Shown here piece after piece: positions 18,623 through 27,366 of a stretch of DNA of 64,000 nt. The notes below the pieces were generated by a model, which searched no databases, was not told where the DNA came from, and saw only the letters and a program-made list of their open reading frames with translations. Both the position numbers and the translations under genes were made by a program. The stretch's first letter is position 1; the number at the start of each line of letters is the position of its first letter. The stretch is from Candidatus Melainabacteria bacterium (GTDB lineage Bacteria > Cyanobacteriota > Vampirovibrionia > Gastranaerophilales > Gastranaerophilaceae), in NCBI GenBank assembly GCA_003258795.1, contig QHMH01000005.1, forward strand, positions 1 to 64,000, in the 5' to 3' direction.

Positions 18623-19314
18623 AAATGTCTTGATACGTAACAATTTTCGTCTTTTGAAAGCTTTGATTTAAGCTCTTGAGCATCTTTTGTATTGTAACGT
18701 GATAAAATTTTTGCGGACTTTTCTCTTATTGTATAATCATCAAACGAGCTTGTCTTTGTTAAAATGTCTTTAATTTCATCAAAACTAATCAAATTGCTCA
18801 CCTTAAAAATACCTTCCAAAGCCCAATACAACTGAAAATTTCTTTTGCTAATTACATATTGCTTGTCTTCTTCTGTTAATAACTCAATTTCTTTTAAAAT
18901 TTGTATGGTTTTTTCAGGTAGATTTTTCGCTAAAAACTTGTTAAACTCATCTGATTGAATTTCCAAAATGCTTCTGCAAACATTTCCGTTAATATCAGTC
19001 AAACCCTTAATCATAATTTTGTAATTGTCTTCTAATTCAAAATATGTGGAAAACTTTTTATTATCAAAAAATTCGCTTAATTTGAAGGCAGTAGCCTCTC
19101 TAATTTTTCCATCTTGTCCCACTAAATTTGAACAGAAAAGTTTCGCATCTTCAATTGATTTTATTTCTTCGAGATTGAGTATTGCAAACTGTTTTTCTAA
19201 AATTTCATTTTGCTTAAGAAGTGAAATCAAGTCATCATAAGAATATTCACTTGCGAACATATTTATCGCTTTTTCAAAATTTGATTCAAGATTATAATCC
19301 AAACACTTATCCAA
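18613..19314 (-). CDS. Hypothetical helical-repeat protein (HEAT-like)
   Basis: 233 aa, almost entirely helical, with repeating units such as IREATAFKLSEFFD and IREKSAKILSRYN that look like HEAT repeats. I do not recognise a specific family; such proteins usually mediate protein-protein contacts. The start is TTG at 19314 with AAGGTGA as ribosome binding site. The stop codon TAG lies inside the tRNA-Arg gene (the TAG just after its acceptor stem), an unusual overlap. Confidence 0.62.
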   Translation of the reverse strand: MDKCLDYNLESNFEKAINMFASEYSYDDLISLLKQNEILEKQFAILNLEEIKSIEDAKLFCSNLVGQDGKIREATAFKLSEFFDNKKFSTYFELEDNYKIMIKGLTDINGNVCRSILEIQSDEFNKFLAKNLPEKTIQILKEIELLTEEDKQYVISKRNFQLYWALEGIFKVSNLISFDEIKDILTKTSSFDDYTIREKSAKILSRYNTKDAQELKSKLSKDENCYVSRHLCL

Positions 19315-19442
19315 GTTTAAATCACCTTTTATGTATATTAAAAATATAACATAAATAGTGATGATTTTGTGCGAAAAAATAGTTTTAATATAGGATATAT
19401 TATTAAATATATGTCATATAATTGAGTGGTAGGAGAAAAAAT

Positions 19443-19604
19443 ATGGAATTTTTAAAAGAATTATTTATGCCGAGCAAAGATAAAAATTTGAAAATCGGAT
19501 TATGTCAATTTAAAAACACAACAACAGAAAGCTTTAAAGAAGAAATTTCAATAAAAAATAAAGATGTTAAACTTTCTGACCTAATGCGCCGACATAATTG
19601 TTAG
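19443..19604 (+). CDS. Small hypothetical protein (53 aa)
   Basis: The ATG at 19443 follows AGGAGAAAAAAT, a good ribosome binding site, and yields MEFLKELFMPSKDKN at the start and a basic end SDLMRRHNC. Charged, with no membrane segment. A longer reading from 19422 lacks a site. Not recognised. It precedes another small gene on the same strand by 65 nt. Confidence 0.45.
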   Translation: MEFLKELFMPSKDKNLKIGLCQFKNTTTESFKEEISIKNKDVKLSDLMRRHNC

Positions 19605-19669
19605 AAATTTACATCATTTGAACGATATAAATTTTAAAAAAACGGGCATAATAAAATAGAGGAAATAAA

Positions 19670-19933
19670 ATGAGCTTTGACATCAATTTTAACAAACCCG
19701 CAATAACTAACGCACAAGCTTCACAAGATGGTGGAGCTGGCAACCTTGGTTATATGAAGGGTGGCGGAAAAGGTGGACGTCATAGACAAGAAGCTAATAG
19801 TATTTTCGAAGAAGCTCCAAGTACTGATTCTTTTACCCATGAGGGGAAAGATGATATGCAAAGGGAAGGATTTGTTGATAAACTTATTCTTATCTTGAAG
19901 TATATTGTTTCAAAAATTTTTAACAGAAATTAG
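19670..19933 (+). CDS. Small Gly-rich protein with C-terminal amphipathic helix
   Basis: 87 aa with a clear ribosome binding site (GAGGAAAT). Residues 20-40 are Gly/Lys/Arg-rich (GGAGNLGYMKGGGKGGRH), the middle is acidic, and the last 20 residues (KLILILKYIVSKIFNRN) could form an amphipathic or membrane-associating helix. Family not recognised. A peptide precursor or a small membrane-associated factor are possible, but no modification or export gene is adjacent. Its stop overlaps the convergent gene's stop by 3 nt. Confidence 0.5.
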   Translation: MSFDINFNKPAITNAQASQDGGAGNLGYMKGGGKGGRHRQEANSIFEEAPSTDSFTHEGKDDMQREGFVDKLILILKYIVSKIFNRN

Positions 19934-20277
19934 TCTAAAATTGTCACCGTAGATTTTATGCCTGTGTTTATATTACTGTTTGGGTAATATCTGTATGGAG
20001 ATTGAAATCCGTAGTTTGTATAGTTATATGGATTCAATCTTCTTGCATTTTGAATTTTATAATATGGTTGCACTGTTCTTGGATTTATTATAGGTGGACT
20101 GTAGAAATAATTGTTTGAGTCGGGAACTGTTGGAAAATATGGATTTATCGTAGGAGAAATTCCAGTTAATCTTCCTCTTTGAAATGGATTTATCCATCCA
20201 TTGTAATTTACATAATTCCATGCAAAAACAGTATTTTGAATGAGTAATACAGTCAAAATTAGTGTAAATATTCTCAT
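19930..20277 (-). CDS. Small secreted Asn/Pro/Tyr-rich protein
   Basis: 115 aa from the ATG at 20277, chosen because AAGGAG precedes it and because it begins directly with a signal peptide (MRIFTLILTVLLIQ, cleavage near VFAW). The mature part is low complexity, rich in Asn, Pro and Tyr, with no Cys. Likely exported or cell-surface; function unknown. It is convergent with the Gly-rich small gene, sharing 4 bp. Confidence 0.6.
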   Translation of the reverse strand: MRIFTLILTVLLIQNTVFAWNYVNYNGWINPFQRGRLTGISPTINPYFPTVPDSNNYFYSPPIINPRTVQPYYKIQNARRLNPYNYTNYGFQSPYRYYPNSNINTGIKSTVTILD

Positions 20278-20365
20278 AATAAATCTCCTTATCGCAATAT
20301 TTAGATTAAGCAATAAGGAAAATTTTTACATTACACAACAAGATATATTGTAATAATAAATCAAA

Positions 20366-20581
20366 TTAGATTATAAATAAAAGAACAGATAATACACTGA
20401 TTGATAAAAAACTAAATACGAGCCATACATTTATTAGAGGGTGTTGAGAAGATATCAAATCGATAAGTCCATCACAAGCAGGCGTGTATGACAATTCAAG
20501 TCTTTTAGGTTTCAACGATTCAGGAACAGAAATGTTTTTAATTTCACGTCGAGATATCTTTTCTATAGTTTTAGTCTTCAT
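20366..20581 (-). CDS. Small tail-anchored membrane protein
   Basis: 71 aa from the ATG at 20581, supported by the strong GGGAGG ribosome binding site 6-8 nt upstream. The N-terminal half is basic, and the last 22 residues (after INVWLVFSFLSI) are hydrophobic, ending at the C-terminus: a tail-anchor layout. Not recognised. It lies 89 nt upstream of the secreted protein on the same strand, perhaps in one transcript. Confidence 0.5.
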   Translation of the reverse strand: MKTKTIEKISRREIKNISVPESLKPKRLELSYTPACDGLIDLISSQHPLINVWLVFSFLSISVLSVLLFII

Positions 20582-20665
20582 CCCCAACCTCCCTTTGCAT
20601 AATAATATTCTCATTTTTGCGAAGAAATGACATCACCCGAACAGTTGAGATTTTTGTTAATAAAA

Positions 20666-20696
20666 TTGTGAATAATAAAATTATTTATAGTAAAAT
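20666..20696 (+). promoter_or_regulatory. Promoter of the U32 gene, probably leaderless
   Basis: TAAAAT at 20691-20696 ends 6 nt before the ATG; a possible -35 TTGTGA lies at 20666-20671 with a long 19-base spacer. No Shine-Dalgarno sequence fits in between. Confidence 0.4.
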
Positions 20697-20702
20697 CATT
20701 AT

Positions 20703-21947
20703 ATGAAACCTGAATTATTATTACCAGCTGGAAATATTGAAAAACTTGAGTATGCAATAAGATATGGTGCAGATGCTGTTTATCTGGGAATATCTGACTT
20801 TAGCTTGCGTTCTATGCGAAAAGGGAAATTGATTACTCCAGAAAATATAAAGGAAGCCGTAGCCAAAGCTCACGAATTAAACGCAAAAGCTTACGTTACA
20901 ATTAACATTTTTGCGTTCAATAAAGATATCGAGCATTTGAAAGATAATATTCAAGTAATAAAAGAAGCAAATCCAGATGCTATTATATTAAGCGATTTTG
21001 GTGTTTTAAGAGTTGTTAAAGATGTGATGCCTGACGTCGATGTTCATATCAGCACACAAGCCAATATCCTTAATTATGAAGCTGTTAAATTTTGGAGAGA
21101 TTACGGTGCTTCAAGAGTTGTGCTTGCAAGAGAGCTTGAAGTTAAAGATATCGCACATATAAAAGATAAAGTGCCTGATATTGAACTCGAAGTTTTTGTT
21201 CACGGTTCTCAATGTGTTTCTTTCTCTGGAAGATGCCTATTGAGTGACTATATGACAAACAATGAACGTAGAGCTAATGAAGGCAATTGCGCTCAACCTT
21301 GCAGATGGAGTTACAAACTTCTTGAAGAAACTCGTCCAAATGAATATTACGAGATTGTACAAGATGATAAAGGTTCTCATATATTAAGTCCAAAAGATTT
21401 ATGCCTTGTAGAACATTTACAAAAACTTATTGATGCAGGTGTAGATTCTTTTAAAATCGAGGGAAGAACAAAAAGCCTTTACTATGTTTCTGCAGTTGCA
21501 AAAACTTATAGAAAAGCTATTGATGAAGTCTTAAAATCTCCAAATGCTGATTTGAGTAAATACGTTGAAGAACTTAAAAAGGTTGGAAATAGAGGATATA
21601 CACAGGGCTTTTTCTTGGGAAATAATAATTCCGAAAGTTATAGCTATGACATTTCAAAAGGTCTTGCAGGTTCTGATTTTCTCTGTGAATTTATGGAAAA
21701 ATCAGGTGACTACTTCAAAGTTAAAATTAAAAACAAAATTAACTTGAATGACGAAATTGAAATTATTTCTCCAACAGAACAGTTTAATTGCAAAGTTGTG
21801 GATATTAAAGATAGAAACGATTGCCCTCAAACGGTTGCAAATACGAACGAAGAAATCTTCTTAAAATTTGACAAAGCTCCTGTTGACTATAACTTTGCAC
21901 TGGCAAGAACACCGGAAGTTATAATAATAAATAAAAAATCGAAATAG
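20703..21947 (+). CDS. Peptidase U32 family protein (TrhP/YegQ-like)
   Basis: 414 aa. The TIM-barrel N-terminus begins ELLLPAGNIEKLEYAIRYGA. The U32 signature is intact: EVFVHGSQCVSFSGRCLLS followed by NEGNCAQPCRWSY, giving four cysteines that in TrhP, UbiU and UbiV ligate a [4Fe-4S] cluster, and DSFKIEGRTKS. Bacterial members hydroxylate U34 in tRNA using prephenate (TrhP) or modify other substrates; the length and C-terminal beta-barrel domain fit the TrhP branch best. 'Peptidase' is a historical name. It is convergent with the next gene. Confidence 0.87.
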   Translation: MKPELLLPAGNIEKLEYAIRYGADAVYLGISDFSLRSMRKGKLITPENIKEAVAKAHELNAKAYVTINIFAFNKDIEHLKDNIQVIKEANPDAIILSDFGVLRVVKDVMPDVDVHISTQANILNYEAVKFWRDYGASRVVLARELEVKDIAHIKDKVPDIELEVFVHGSQCVSFSGRCLLSDYMTNNERRANEGNCAQPCRWSYKLLEETRPNEYYEIVQDDKGSHILSPKDLCLVEHLQKLIDAGVDSFKIEGRTKSLYYVSAVAKTYRKAIDEVLKSPNADLSKYVEELKKVGNRGYTQGFFLGNNNSESYSYDISKGLAGSDFLCEFMEKSGDYFKVKIKNKINLNDEIEIISPTEQFNCKVVDIKDRNDCPQTVANTNEEIFLKFDKAPVDYNFALARTPEVIIINKKSK

Positions 21948-21948
21948 T

Positions 21949-22986
21949 TTATTTTTTTCTCAAAAGGCTAAATAAACTTACAAGGAACATTATTATTAGT
22001 AATCCGAAAATGTAGATTACATAGTGTTTAATTGACCCCGCAAAGAATGATGCAATCGCTCCTGCTACAATAGCACAGGAAGTTAGAATTGCTACCGTCA
22101 TGTTTTGCGAAAAACCAGCATTAAGCAATTTGTGATGAATGTGTTCTGCATCAGCAACAAATGGTGATTTACCCTTCAAAATTCTTCTCATAGAAGAGAA
22201 TGTTATATCCATAATCGGTACTGCAAGCACAACAAAAGGTAAAATTATTGCCAAAGCCGCAGCTTTCATAACCCCAGTTATAGAAAGAGTTGCAAGTAAA
22301 AATCCAGAGAATAACGCTCCAGAATCACCCATAAAAATCTTTGCAGGATTGAAATTGTATGTCAAAAATGCAAGCATTGACCCAGCAAGAATAAATGCAA
22401 TCAATGCACTAATAGGACTTGGTGGAACCATAGCAACAGCAATTAAACCTAAAGTTATTGAGTTAACAGTAACAACCGATCCTGCAAGACCGTCAACACC
22501 GTCAATAAAGTTTACAGCATTACTAATTCCAACAATCCATAATATTGTTATTATGTAAGATACAAAAATATTCAATTCTCCAATGTTTAAGAAAGGAAGT
22601 ACAATTGAATCTATTCTTCCTCCAAGCAAGAAAACCAAAGATGCAATTGCAATTTGAATAAAAAGTTTAAATTTTGCATTAAGGTTATATAAATCGTCGA
22701 TTAAACCTAATAAAAACATCAACGTACCACCTAATAAAATACCGGAAAGTAAGCTTCCATAAGGATAGTAGCTTAAGAACACCAAGAAAAGGAATGTTAA
22801 CATTGTGCTTGCCCAAATCGCAATACCACCCAATCTTGAAATAGGTTTTGTGTGAATTTTTCTTTCATTTGGAACATCAATTAAATGGTTTTTCTTTGAA
22901 AATTCTATTACAAGCGGAACAATAAATACCCCAAGCAGGTAAGAAATAATTGTTCCTAAAATATGAGCTTCAGATAGTTTAATCAT
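21949..22986 (-). CDS. Polyprenyl-phosphate sugar-1-phosphate transferase (WecA/TagO/MraY family)
   Basis: 345 aa, about 10-11 membrane segments. Signature residues of the family are present: the DVPNERKIHTKPISRLGG loop, LGLIDDLYNL (acidic DD pair), NAVNFIDGVDGLAG (catalytic N..D) and the cytoplasmic IFMGDSGALFSGF and HIHHKLL histidine motif. These define GT4-type enzymes that load a sugar-1-phosphate onto undecaprenyl phosphate. The HIHHKL motif and context favour WecA/TagO over MraY. It lies 12 nt downstream of glyA in one operon. Confidence 0.9.
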   Translation of the reverse strand: MIKLSEAHILGTIISYLLGVFIVPLVIEFSKKNHLIDVPNERKIHTKPISRLGGIAIWASTMLTFLFLVFLSYYPYGSLLSGILLGGTLMFLLGLIDDLYNLNAKFKLFIQIAIASLVFLLGGRIDSIVLPFLNIGELNIFVSYIITILWIVGISNAVNFIDGVDGLAGSVVTVNSITLGLIAVAMVPPSPISALIAFILAGSMLAFLTYNFNPAKIFMGDSGALFSGFLLATLSITGVMKAAALAIILPFVVLAVPIMDITFSSMRRILKGKSPFVADAEHIHHKLLNAGFSQNMTVAILTSCAIVAGAIASFFAGSIKHYVIYIFGLLIIMFLVSLFSLLRKK

Positions 22987-22998
22987 GTTTAATCCTTC

Positions 22999-24234
22999 TT
23001 AATATAGTGGGTGTTTTTTACAAAGTTTCAAAGAGCGTGCTCTTAAATTATTGAGCGCAACTTCATCTTCACTTGCAAAAACTGTCGATGCAATAATTTT
23101 TGCAACTTCTTTCATGTCTTCTTCAACAAAACCTCTCGTCGTAACAGCAGGAGTACCAAGTCTTACCCCACTTGTCACAAAAGGACTTTGCGGATCATTT
23201 GGTACAGTATTTTTGTTAGCGGTAATGCCAACTTTTTCAAGTGCGTTAGCAATATCTTTTCCAGTTTTGTTATATTTTCTCAAATCTAAAGTCATCAAAT
23301 GGTTTTCTGTACATCCGCCGACAATGTCCATTGCCTCGTTCATAAGTTCTTCTGATAAAACTTTAGCGTTCTTTATAATTTGTTGAGCATAATTTTTAAA
23401 CTCAGGTTTAGATGCTTCAAGTAATGCAATTGCTTTACCTGCAATAATGTGTTCCAACGGTCCACCTTGCATTCCAGGAAAAACAGCCTTGTCTATTCCT
23501 TGAGCGTGTTCTTCTTTGCACATTATGATACCACCACGAGGTCCTCTTAAACTTTTGTGAGTTGTGGTTGTCACAAAATCAGCCCAAGGTGCAGGAGAAG
23601 GGTGTAGCCCTGTTGCAACAAGTCCTGCAATGTGAGCGATATCAGCCAAAAGATAAGCTCCAACTTCATCTGCAATTTCTCTAAAACGTTTAAAATCAAT
23701 TATTTTTGAATAATTGCTCGCCCCACAAATTATAAGTTTTGGTTTGTGTTCCTTTGCAATTTTTAAAACATTGTCATAATCGATATAACCATTTTCGTCA
23801 ACACCATAAGATGCTACATCAAAATATAATCCTGAAAAGTTTACTGGAGAACCGTGAGATAAGTGTCCGCCATTTGACAAGTCCATTCCCAAAACTTTAT
23901 CACCCATTTTGAGAGCATACATAAATACTGCCATATTTGCTTGAGCACCACTGTGAGGTTGAACATTTGCATGGTCAACTTTGAAAAGAGCTTTCGCTCT
24001 TTCTTGTGCCAATTTTTCTATTTGGTCAACATTTTCACAACCATTATAAAATCTTTTATAAGGTTTTCCTTCTGCATATTTATTTGTCAAAACAGAACCA
24101 CAAGCTGCCATAACAGCAGGAGAAGTAAAGTTTTCACTTGCAATAAGTTCTATTGTGTTCTGTTGTCTTTCAAGTTCTTTTTCTATCAATTCCGCAACTG
24201 CGGGATCTGTTTTTCTTATTAAATCTATTTCCAT
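22999..24234 (-). CDS. glyA: Serine hydroxymethyltransferase
   Basis: 411 aa. GlyA interconverts serine and glycine with tetrahydrofolate and PLP. Diagnostic stretches: ELIASENFTSPAV, YAEGKPYKRFYNG, LLADIAHIAGLVATG and TTTTHKSLRGPRGG, which holds the PLP-binding lysine. Full length. AAGGGGA precedes the ATG by 6 nt. It probably leads a two-gene operon with the WecA-like transferase. Confidence 0.97.
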   Translation of the reverse strand: MEIDLIRKTDPAVAELIEKELERQQNTIELIASENFTSPAVMAACGSVLTNKYAEGKPYKRFYNGCENVDQIEKLAQERAKALFKVDHANVQPHSGAQANMAVFMYALKMGDKVLGMDLSNGGHLSHGSPVNFSGLYFDVASYGVDENGYIDYDNVLKIAKEHKPKLIICGASNYSKIIDFKRFREIADEVGAYLLADIAHIAGLVATGLHPSPAPWADFVTTTTHKSLRGPRGGIIMCKEEHAQGIDKAVFPGMQGGPLEHIIAGKAIALLEASKPEFKNYAQQIIKNAKVLSEELMNEAMDIVGGCTENHLMTLDLRKYNKTGKDIANALEKVGITANKNTVPNDPQSPFVTSGVRLGTPAVTTRGFVEEDMKEVAKIIASTVFASEDEVALNNLRARSLKLCKKHPLY

Positions 24235-24267
24235 GTAATATCCCCTTCAATGCTGAATATTATACCG

Positions 24268-24300
24268 CAAAAAAAAAAGGCACAAAATAAATTGTGCCTT
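24268..24300 (-). terminator. Intrinsic terminator after the LysM gene
   Basis: On the minus strand AAGGCACAA pairs with TTGTGCCTT across a short loop and is followed by a run of about ten T. It separates the LysM gene from the glyA operon. Confidence 0.88.
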
Positions 24301-24318
24301 TTTCTTACAATTTTTTAA

Positions 24319-24840
24319 CTAATCTGGAATTACAAGTTCTTGACCTATTTTCAAGCTATCAAGACTCTTCATTCCGTTCAGCTCTTTTATTTGTTCCATC
24401 TTATTTACATCGTAACTACCATACATTTTAACAATGATACCAGCAAGAGTATCACCTTCTTTTACAACATAAGTTCTTGATGTACCAGTTGATGTTTCAG
24501 TTACGATACCCGTATCAGGAGTTTCTGGTTCTTTAACTGATTCTTTTACTGGAGGAGTAATTGTTGCATCTGTTGTTTCCTTATCAGAAACCCAAACTAC
24601 TGCGGTTAAAAATAATGTTATAACTACACCAACTATAAGACCAACAAAGAAATAAACCATAGGTTTGCCTTGAGTTTGAATTGGCATTTTTGTTTCTTTC
24701 CACAAAACATCAAGAGCTTTATCATTATGAGAGTGTTTATTATTGTTATCTTCCATATCTTTAGTTTTTCCTGTTAACCTACGTAAAACATTCAATCCTT
24801 CTTCTGACAAATTTGATCTTTTTATGCTTGAACTTTTCAT
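24319..24840 (-). CDS. Membrane-anchored LysM protein
   Basis: 173 aa from the ATG at 24840; AAGGTGG lies 8 nt upstream, whereas a longer start would be a GTG inside that site. The N-terminal 50 residues are cytoplasmic and charged, residues about 50-72 (YFFVGLIVGVVITLFLTAVV) span the membrane, a Thr/Pro/Glu-rich linker follows, and residues about 125-173 form a LysM domain (YVVKEGDTLAGIIVKMYG ... IGQELVIPD) that should bind peptidoglycan. It resembles a wall-anchoring or division-associated protein. Own terminator. Confidence 0.85.
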   Translation of the reverse strand: MKSSSIKRSNLSEEGLNVLRRLTGKTKDMEDNNNKHSHNDKALDVLWKETKMPIQTQGKPMVYFFVGLIVGVVITLFLTAVVWVSDKETTDATITPPVKESVKEPETPDTGIVTETSTGTSRTYVVKEGDTLAGIIVKMYGSYDVNKMEQIKELNGMKSLDSLKIGQELVIPD

Positions 24841-25004
24841 ATATACCACCTTTATAATTATATCTTATAAGAAATACATATATTTTGCAAGTTTTCCCAT
24901 TTTTGGTAGGTTTAAATGATAGTTTTTGTAAACTTTATTTAAAATTTTTCTCAACATGTGTTTAAAAAAATCTTTATCATTTTTTACTTTAGCATAGTGG
25001 ATAA

Positions 25005-25010
25005 TAGAAT
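25005..25010 (+). promoter_or_regulatory. -10-like element directly before ART gene 1
   Basis: TAGAAT at 25005-25010 (overlapping GATAAT at 25000-25005) ends 6 nt before the ATG; no Shine-Dalgarno is present. This fits a leaderless transcript, but no -35 is evident. Confidence 0.35.
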
Positions 25011-25016
25011 ATAAAC

Positions 25017-26099
25017 ATGCAAATAAGTAAGATAGAAAACATTAGGGTTGTTACCCCAATTTATAAAAAACATAACCCGACAAGAAAATATGCTACGAGC
25101 AAAATAAATATTTTGCCCGTTGGCATTTGTGGTTTATCTTATATAAACAATGAGAAGTTAAGTAATGTACAGCTTGATTATATATTTAAATCCAATGGGT
25201 TTGAAAAAACACAGGAAGGGTACAAAAAAAACTTAAGTGATAATTGTAAAAAGTTTTTAAAACAAAAATATGGCGATATTCCATCAAGATATGTTGAAAG
25301 AATGTATTCAACCCCAATGAATGATGAGAAATTTGCGAAATTTTCTGAATTCTTAAATTCTAACAATTTGACAAAACTGGTAAGACATGATTTTGATACA
25401 CCTTTTGTGGTTTTTTCTACTATGGATAATTATGGAACTTATGATAACTTCAAAAGGAGTGACAATAATTATTTTGAACTGGTAAGTAATGTAGTAAAAA
25501 ATTACCCAGATTTAAAAACAAAAAATGCTTTGGATAACTACAAAGATATCGGATATATATCTATAAATAGTGCTTTGAGAGGAAATGAAAAATTTAATAA
25601 TGAGTTAAAAAATGATGTAAATTTGATTTCAGATTACATAGAAACTCAAAAAATTACAAAACCTTTAAAAGTTTATAGAGGAGAAACAGTTGAAGGGTTA
25701 AAAAACATTGTAAATAAAAATGGTGAAAAGGTAGATATTTTGTCAATGATGTCAGAGGCAAAATTTAATCCAGATGAAATGAAAAAATTAAAAGAATTTA
25801 TTTGTGATAATGAAATATCTTACCTACAAGAGGCTTTTCTATCTACTACTTTAAATAAAAATCTTGCTATAAGCTATGTTGATACAGAGTATTTTACTCC
25901 AGAAAATTCTCACGTAATTTGGGAACTTGATACAAAATCTGGAACAAAGGGAGTTTTTGCAGAGGCATTCAATATCACAGGCATGAATGTTGTAGAAAAA
26001 GAAATCTTATTTCAAAAGGGCTCAAAATTTACATTAAAAGATATTGACTATGATAGAAACAGAGAAATTTGGTTTATAAAGGGTGAAATTAAAAATTAA
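25017..26099 (+). CDS. ADP-ribosyltransferase-like protein 1 (R-S-E class)
   Basis: 360 aa. The C-terminal 150 residues match the bacterial ADP-ribosyltransferase exotoxin fold (ADPrib_exo_Tox-type): catalytic Arg221 in LKVYRGE, Ser276-Thr-Thr in FLSTTLN, and the E-x-E motif Glu327-Lys-Glu329 in VVEKEILFQKG, followed by the typical IKD/GS beta-strand region. All NAD-binding and catalytic residues are present, so the protein is probably active; E-x-E enzymes of this class usually modify arginine. The N-terminal 200 residues are family-specific, with no classical signal peptide, though residues 32-45 are mildly hydrophobic. It is the first of three tandem paralogues. Confidence 0.8.
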   Translation: MQISKIENIRVVTPIYKKHNPTRKYATSKINILPVGICGLSYINNEKLSNVQLDYIFKSNGFEKTQEGYKKNLSDNCKKFLKQKYGDIPSRYVERMYSTPMNDEKFAKFSEFLNSNNLTKLVRHDFDTPFVVFSTMDNYGTYDNFKRSDNNYFELVSNVVKNYPDLKTKNALDNYKDIGYISINSALRGNEKFNNELKNDVNLISDYIETQKITKPLKVYRGETVEGLKNIVNKNGEKVDILSMMSEAKFNPDEMKKLKEFICDNEISYLQEAFLSTTLNKNLAISYVDTEYFTPENSHVIWELDTKSGTKGVFAEAFNITGMNVVEKEILFQKGSKFTLKDIDYDRNREIWFIKGEIKN

Positions 26100-26184
26100 A
26101 AAATTTTTGTAAATAAAACTTAATATTTATTGTCTAAAAAGTCAATTTTAAAAGAGAAAAATCCTTTCATGTAACATAGGGAAT

Positions 26185-27366
26185 ATGGTTACAGTAGGAA
26201 TACAAAAAGTAAATCTGTCGAAGCAACCGTTCAGGTCAGTTTTTGAAAAAACAAAAGTAAAATCTTTTGAAAAAACGATAAATCCTGCGGCATCGGAAGG
26301 CGTGAGGAAGCTTTCCGAACTCCCTTCGGCTGATATTTTTTACCCTATATCTGTTCTTGTTGGAGCAAACTGTCTAAACAAGTCGTCAAAAAATCTTTCT
26401 GATTTTGAGGTTGATAAGCTTTTCAAAAATAATGGTTTTGAAAAGAAAGACATTGGATTCAAAAAAGAATTATCTCCTGTTGAAAATTTTGATTTGAATA
26501 GAAAATATGGAGATATGTTGTCGATGAATATAGAAAGAATGTATTCATCGCCTTTGAGTATTGAAAAATATGATAAGTTTAAAAAGTTTTTGCAATGGAA
26601 TGGGTGTGAAAATTTTGAACAAGCAAAAAAAGATTTTGCTCCAAGTTTTGTAACTTTCTCTGTTTTAAACAGATGTAACGGAATTTTAGATTACTTGCAA
26701 AAAGAAATTGACTCAGGCAAACATTTTTATGAGCCGGTAAACAATGTAGTTAAAAATTATCCAGATTGTGAAACTCTTGCAAGTATTGGAAGTTATAAGG
26801 GTTTAGGCTTTTTAAAAATGAATAAAGCTTTAAGAAATAACAATTCTTGTGATACTAAAGTTGCAGGTGATATTGAAAGAATAAGTAATTACATAGAAAC
26901 TCAAAAAATCACAAAACCTTTGAAGGTATATAGAGGGGAAGGTTTTGATGTATTAAAAGATGTTCAATTCCCTAATGGTGAAAAATGTGATTTAGGGACA
27001 ATGTTGGTAAATGCTACTAAGTGTCCAGAAGAAATGCAAAAGATTAAAGAATTTATTCTTGATAATGATATTCAAGTTAAGCAAAAAGGATTTTTATCTA
27101 CAACTTTGAACAAAAATGTCGCAGAGGACTATGCTGATAGAGGAATTATGTTGAAAACAACTCCTCGTTTAATTTGGGAACTTGATGTTAAACCAAACTC
27201 AAAGGCGGTTTTAACAGAAGCTGTTAATCTTTCGGGACTTGGAATGAATGAATGTGAATTGTTATTCCAAAAAAATTCGAATATAGCGATTAAAGACATG
27301 TCTTATGATAAAAATTATAATTTGTGGACAATAAAAGGGGAAGTATCTACAAAGGGGCAAAATTGA
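26185..27366 (+). CDS. ADP-ribosyltransferase-like protein 2 (R-S-E class)
   Basis: 393 aa, the closest paralogue of the preceding gene (shared NNVVKNYPD and ETQKITKPLKVYRGE stretches). Catalytic residues: Arg250 in KVYRGEG, Ser305-Thr-Thr in FLSTTLN, and Glu356-Cys-Glu358 in MNECELLFQK. A longer N-terminus than protein 1. AGGGA lies only 2-3 nt before the ATG and TAACAT 7 nt before, so it may be leaderless or use an oddly placed site. The gap to gene 1 is 85 nt with no terminator. Target and export route are unknown. Confidence 0.8.
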   Translation: MVTVGIQKVNLSKQPFRSVFEKTKVKSFEKTINPAASEGVRKLSELPSADIFYPISVLVGANCLNKSSKNLSDFEVDKLFKNNGFEKKDIGFKKELSPVENFDLNRKYGDMLSMNIERMYSSPLSIEKYDKFKKFLQWNGCENFEQAKKDFAPSFVTFSVLNRCNGILDYLQKEIDSGKHFYEPVNNVVKNYPDCETLASIGSYKGLGFLKMNKALRNNNSCDTKVAGDIERISNYIETQKITKPLKVYRGEGFDVLKDVQFPNGEKCDLGTMLVNATKCPEEMQKIKEFILDNDIQVKQKGFLSTTLNKNVAEDYADRGIMLKTTPRLIWELDVKPNSKAVLTEAVNLSGLGMNECELLFQKNSNIAIKDMSYDKNYNLWTIKGEVSTKGQN

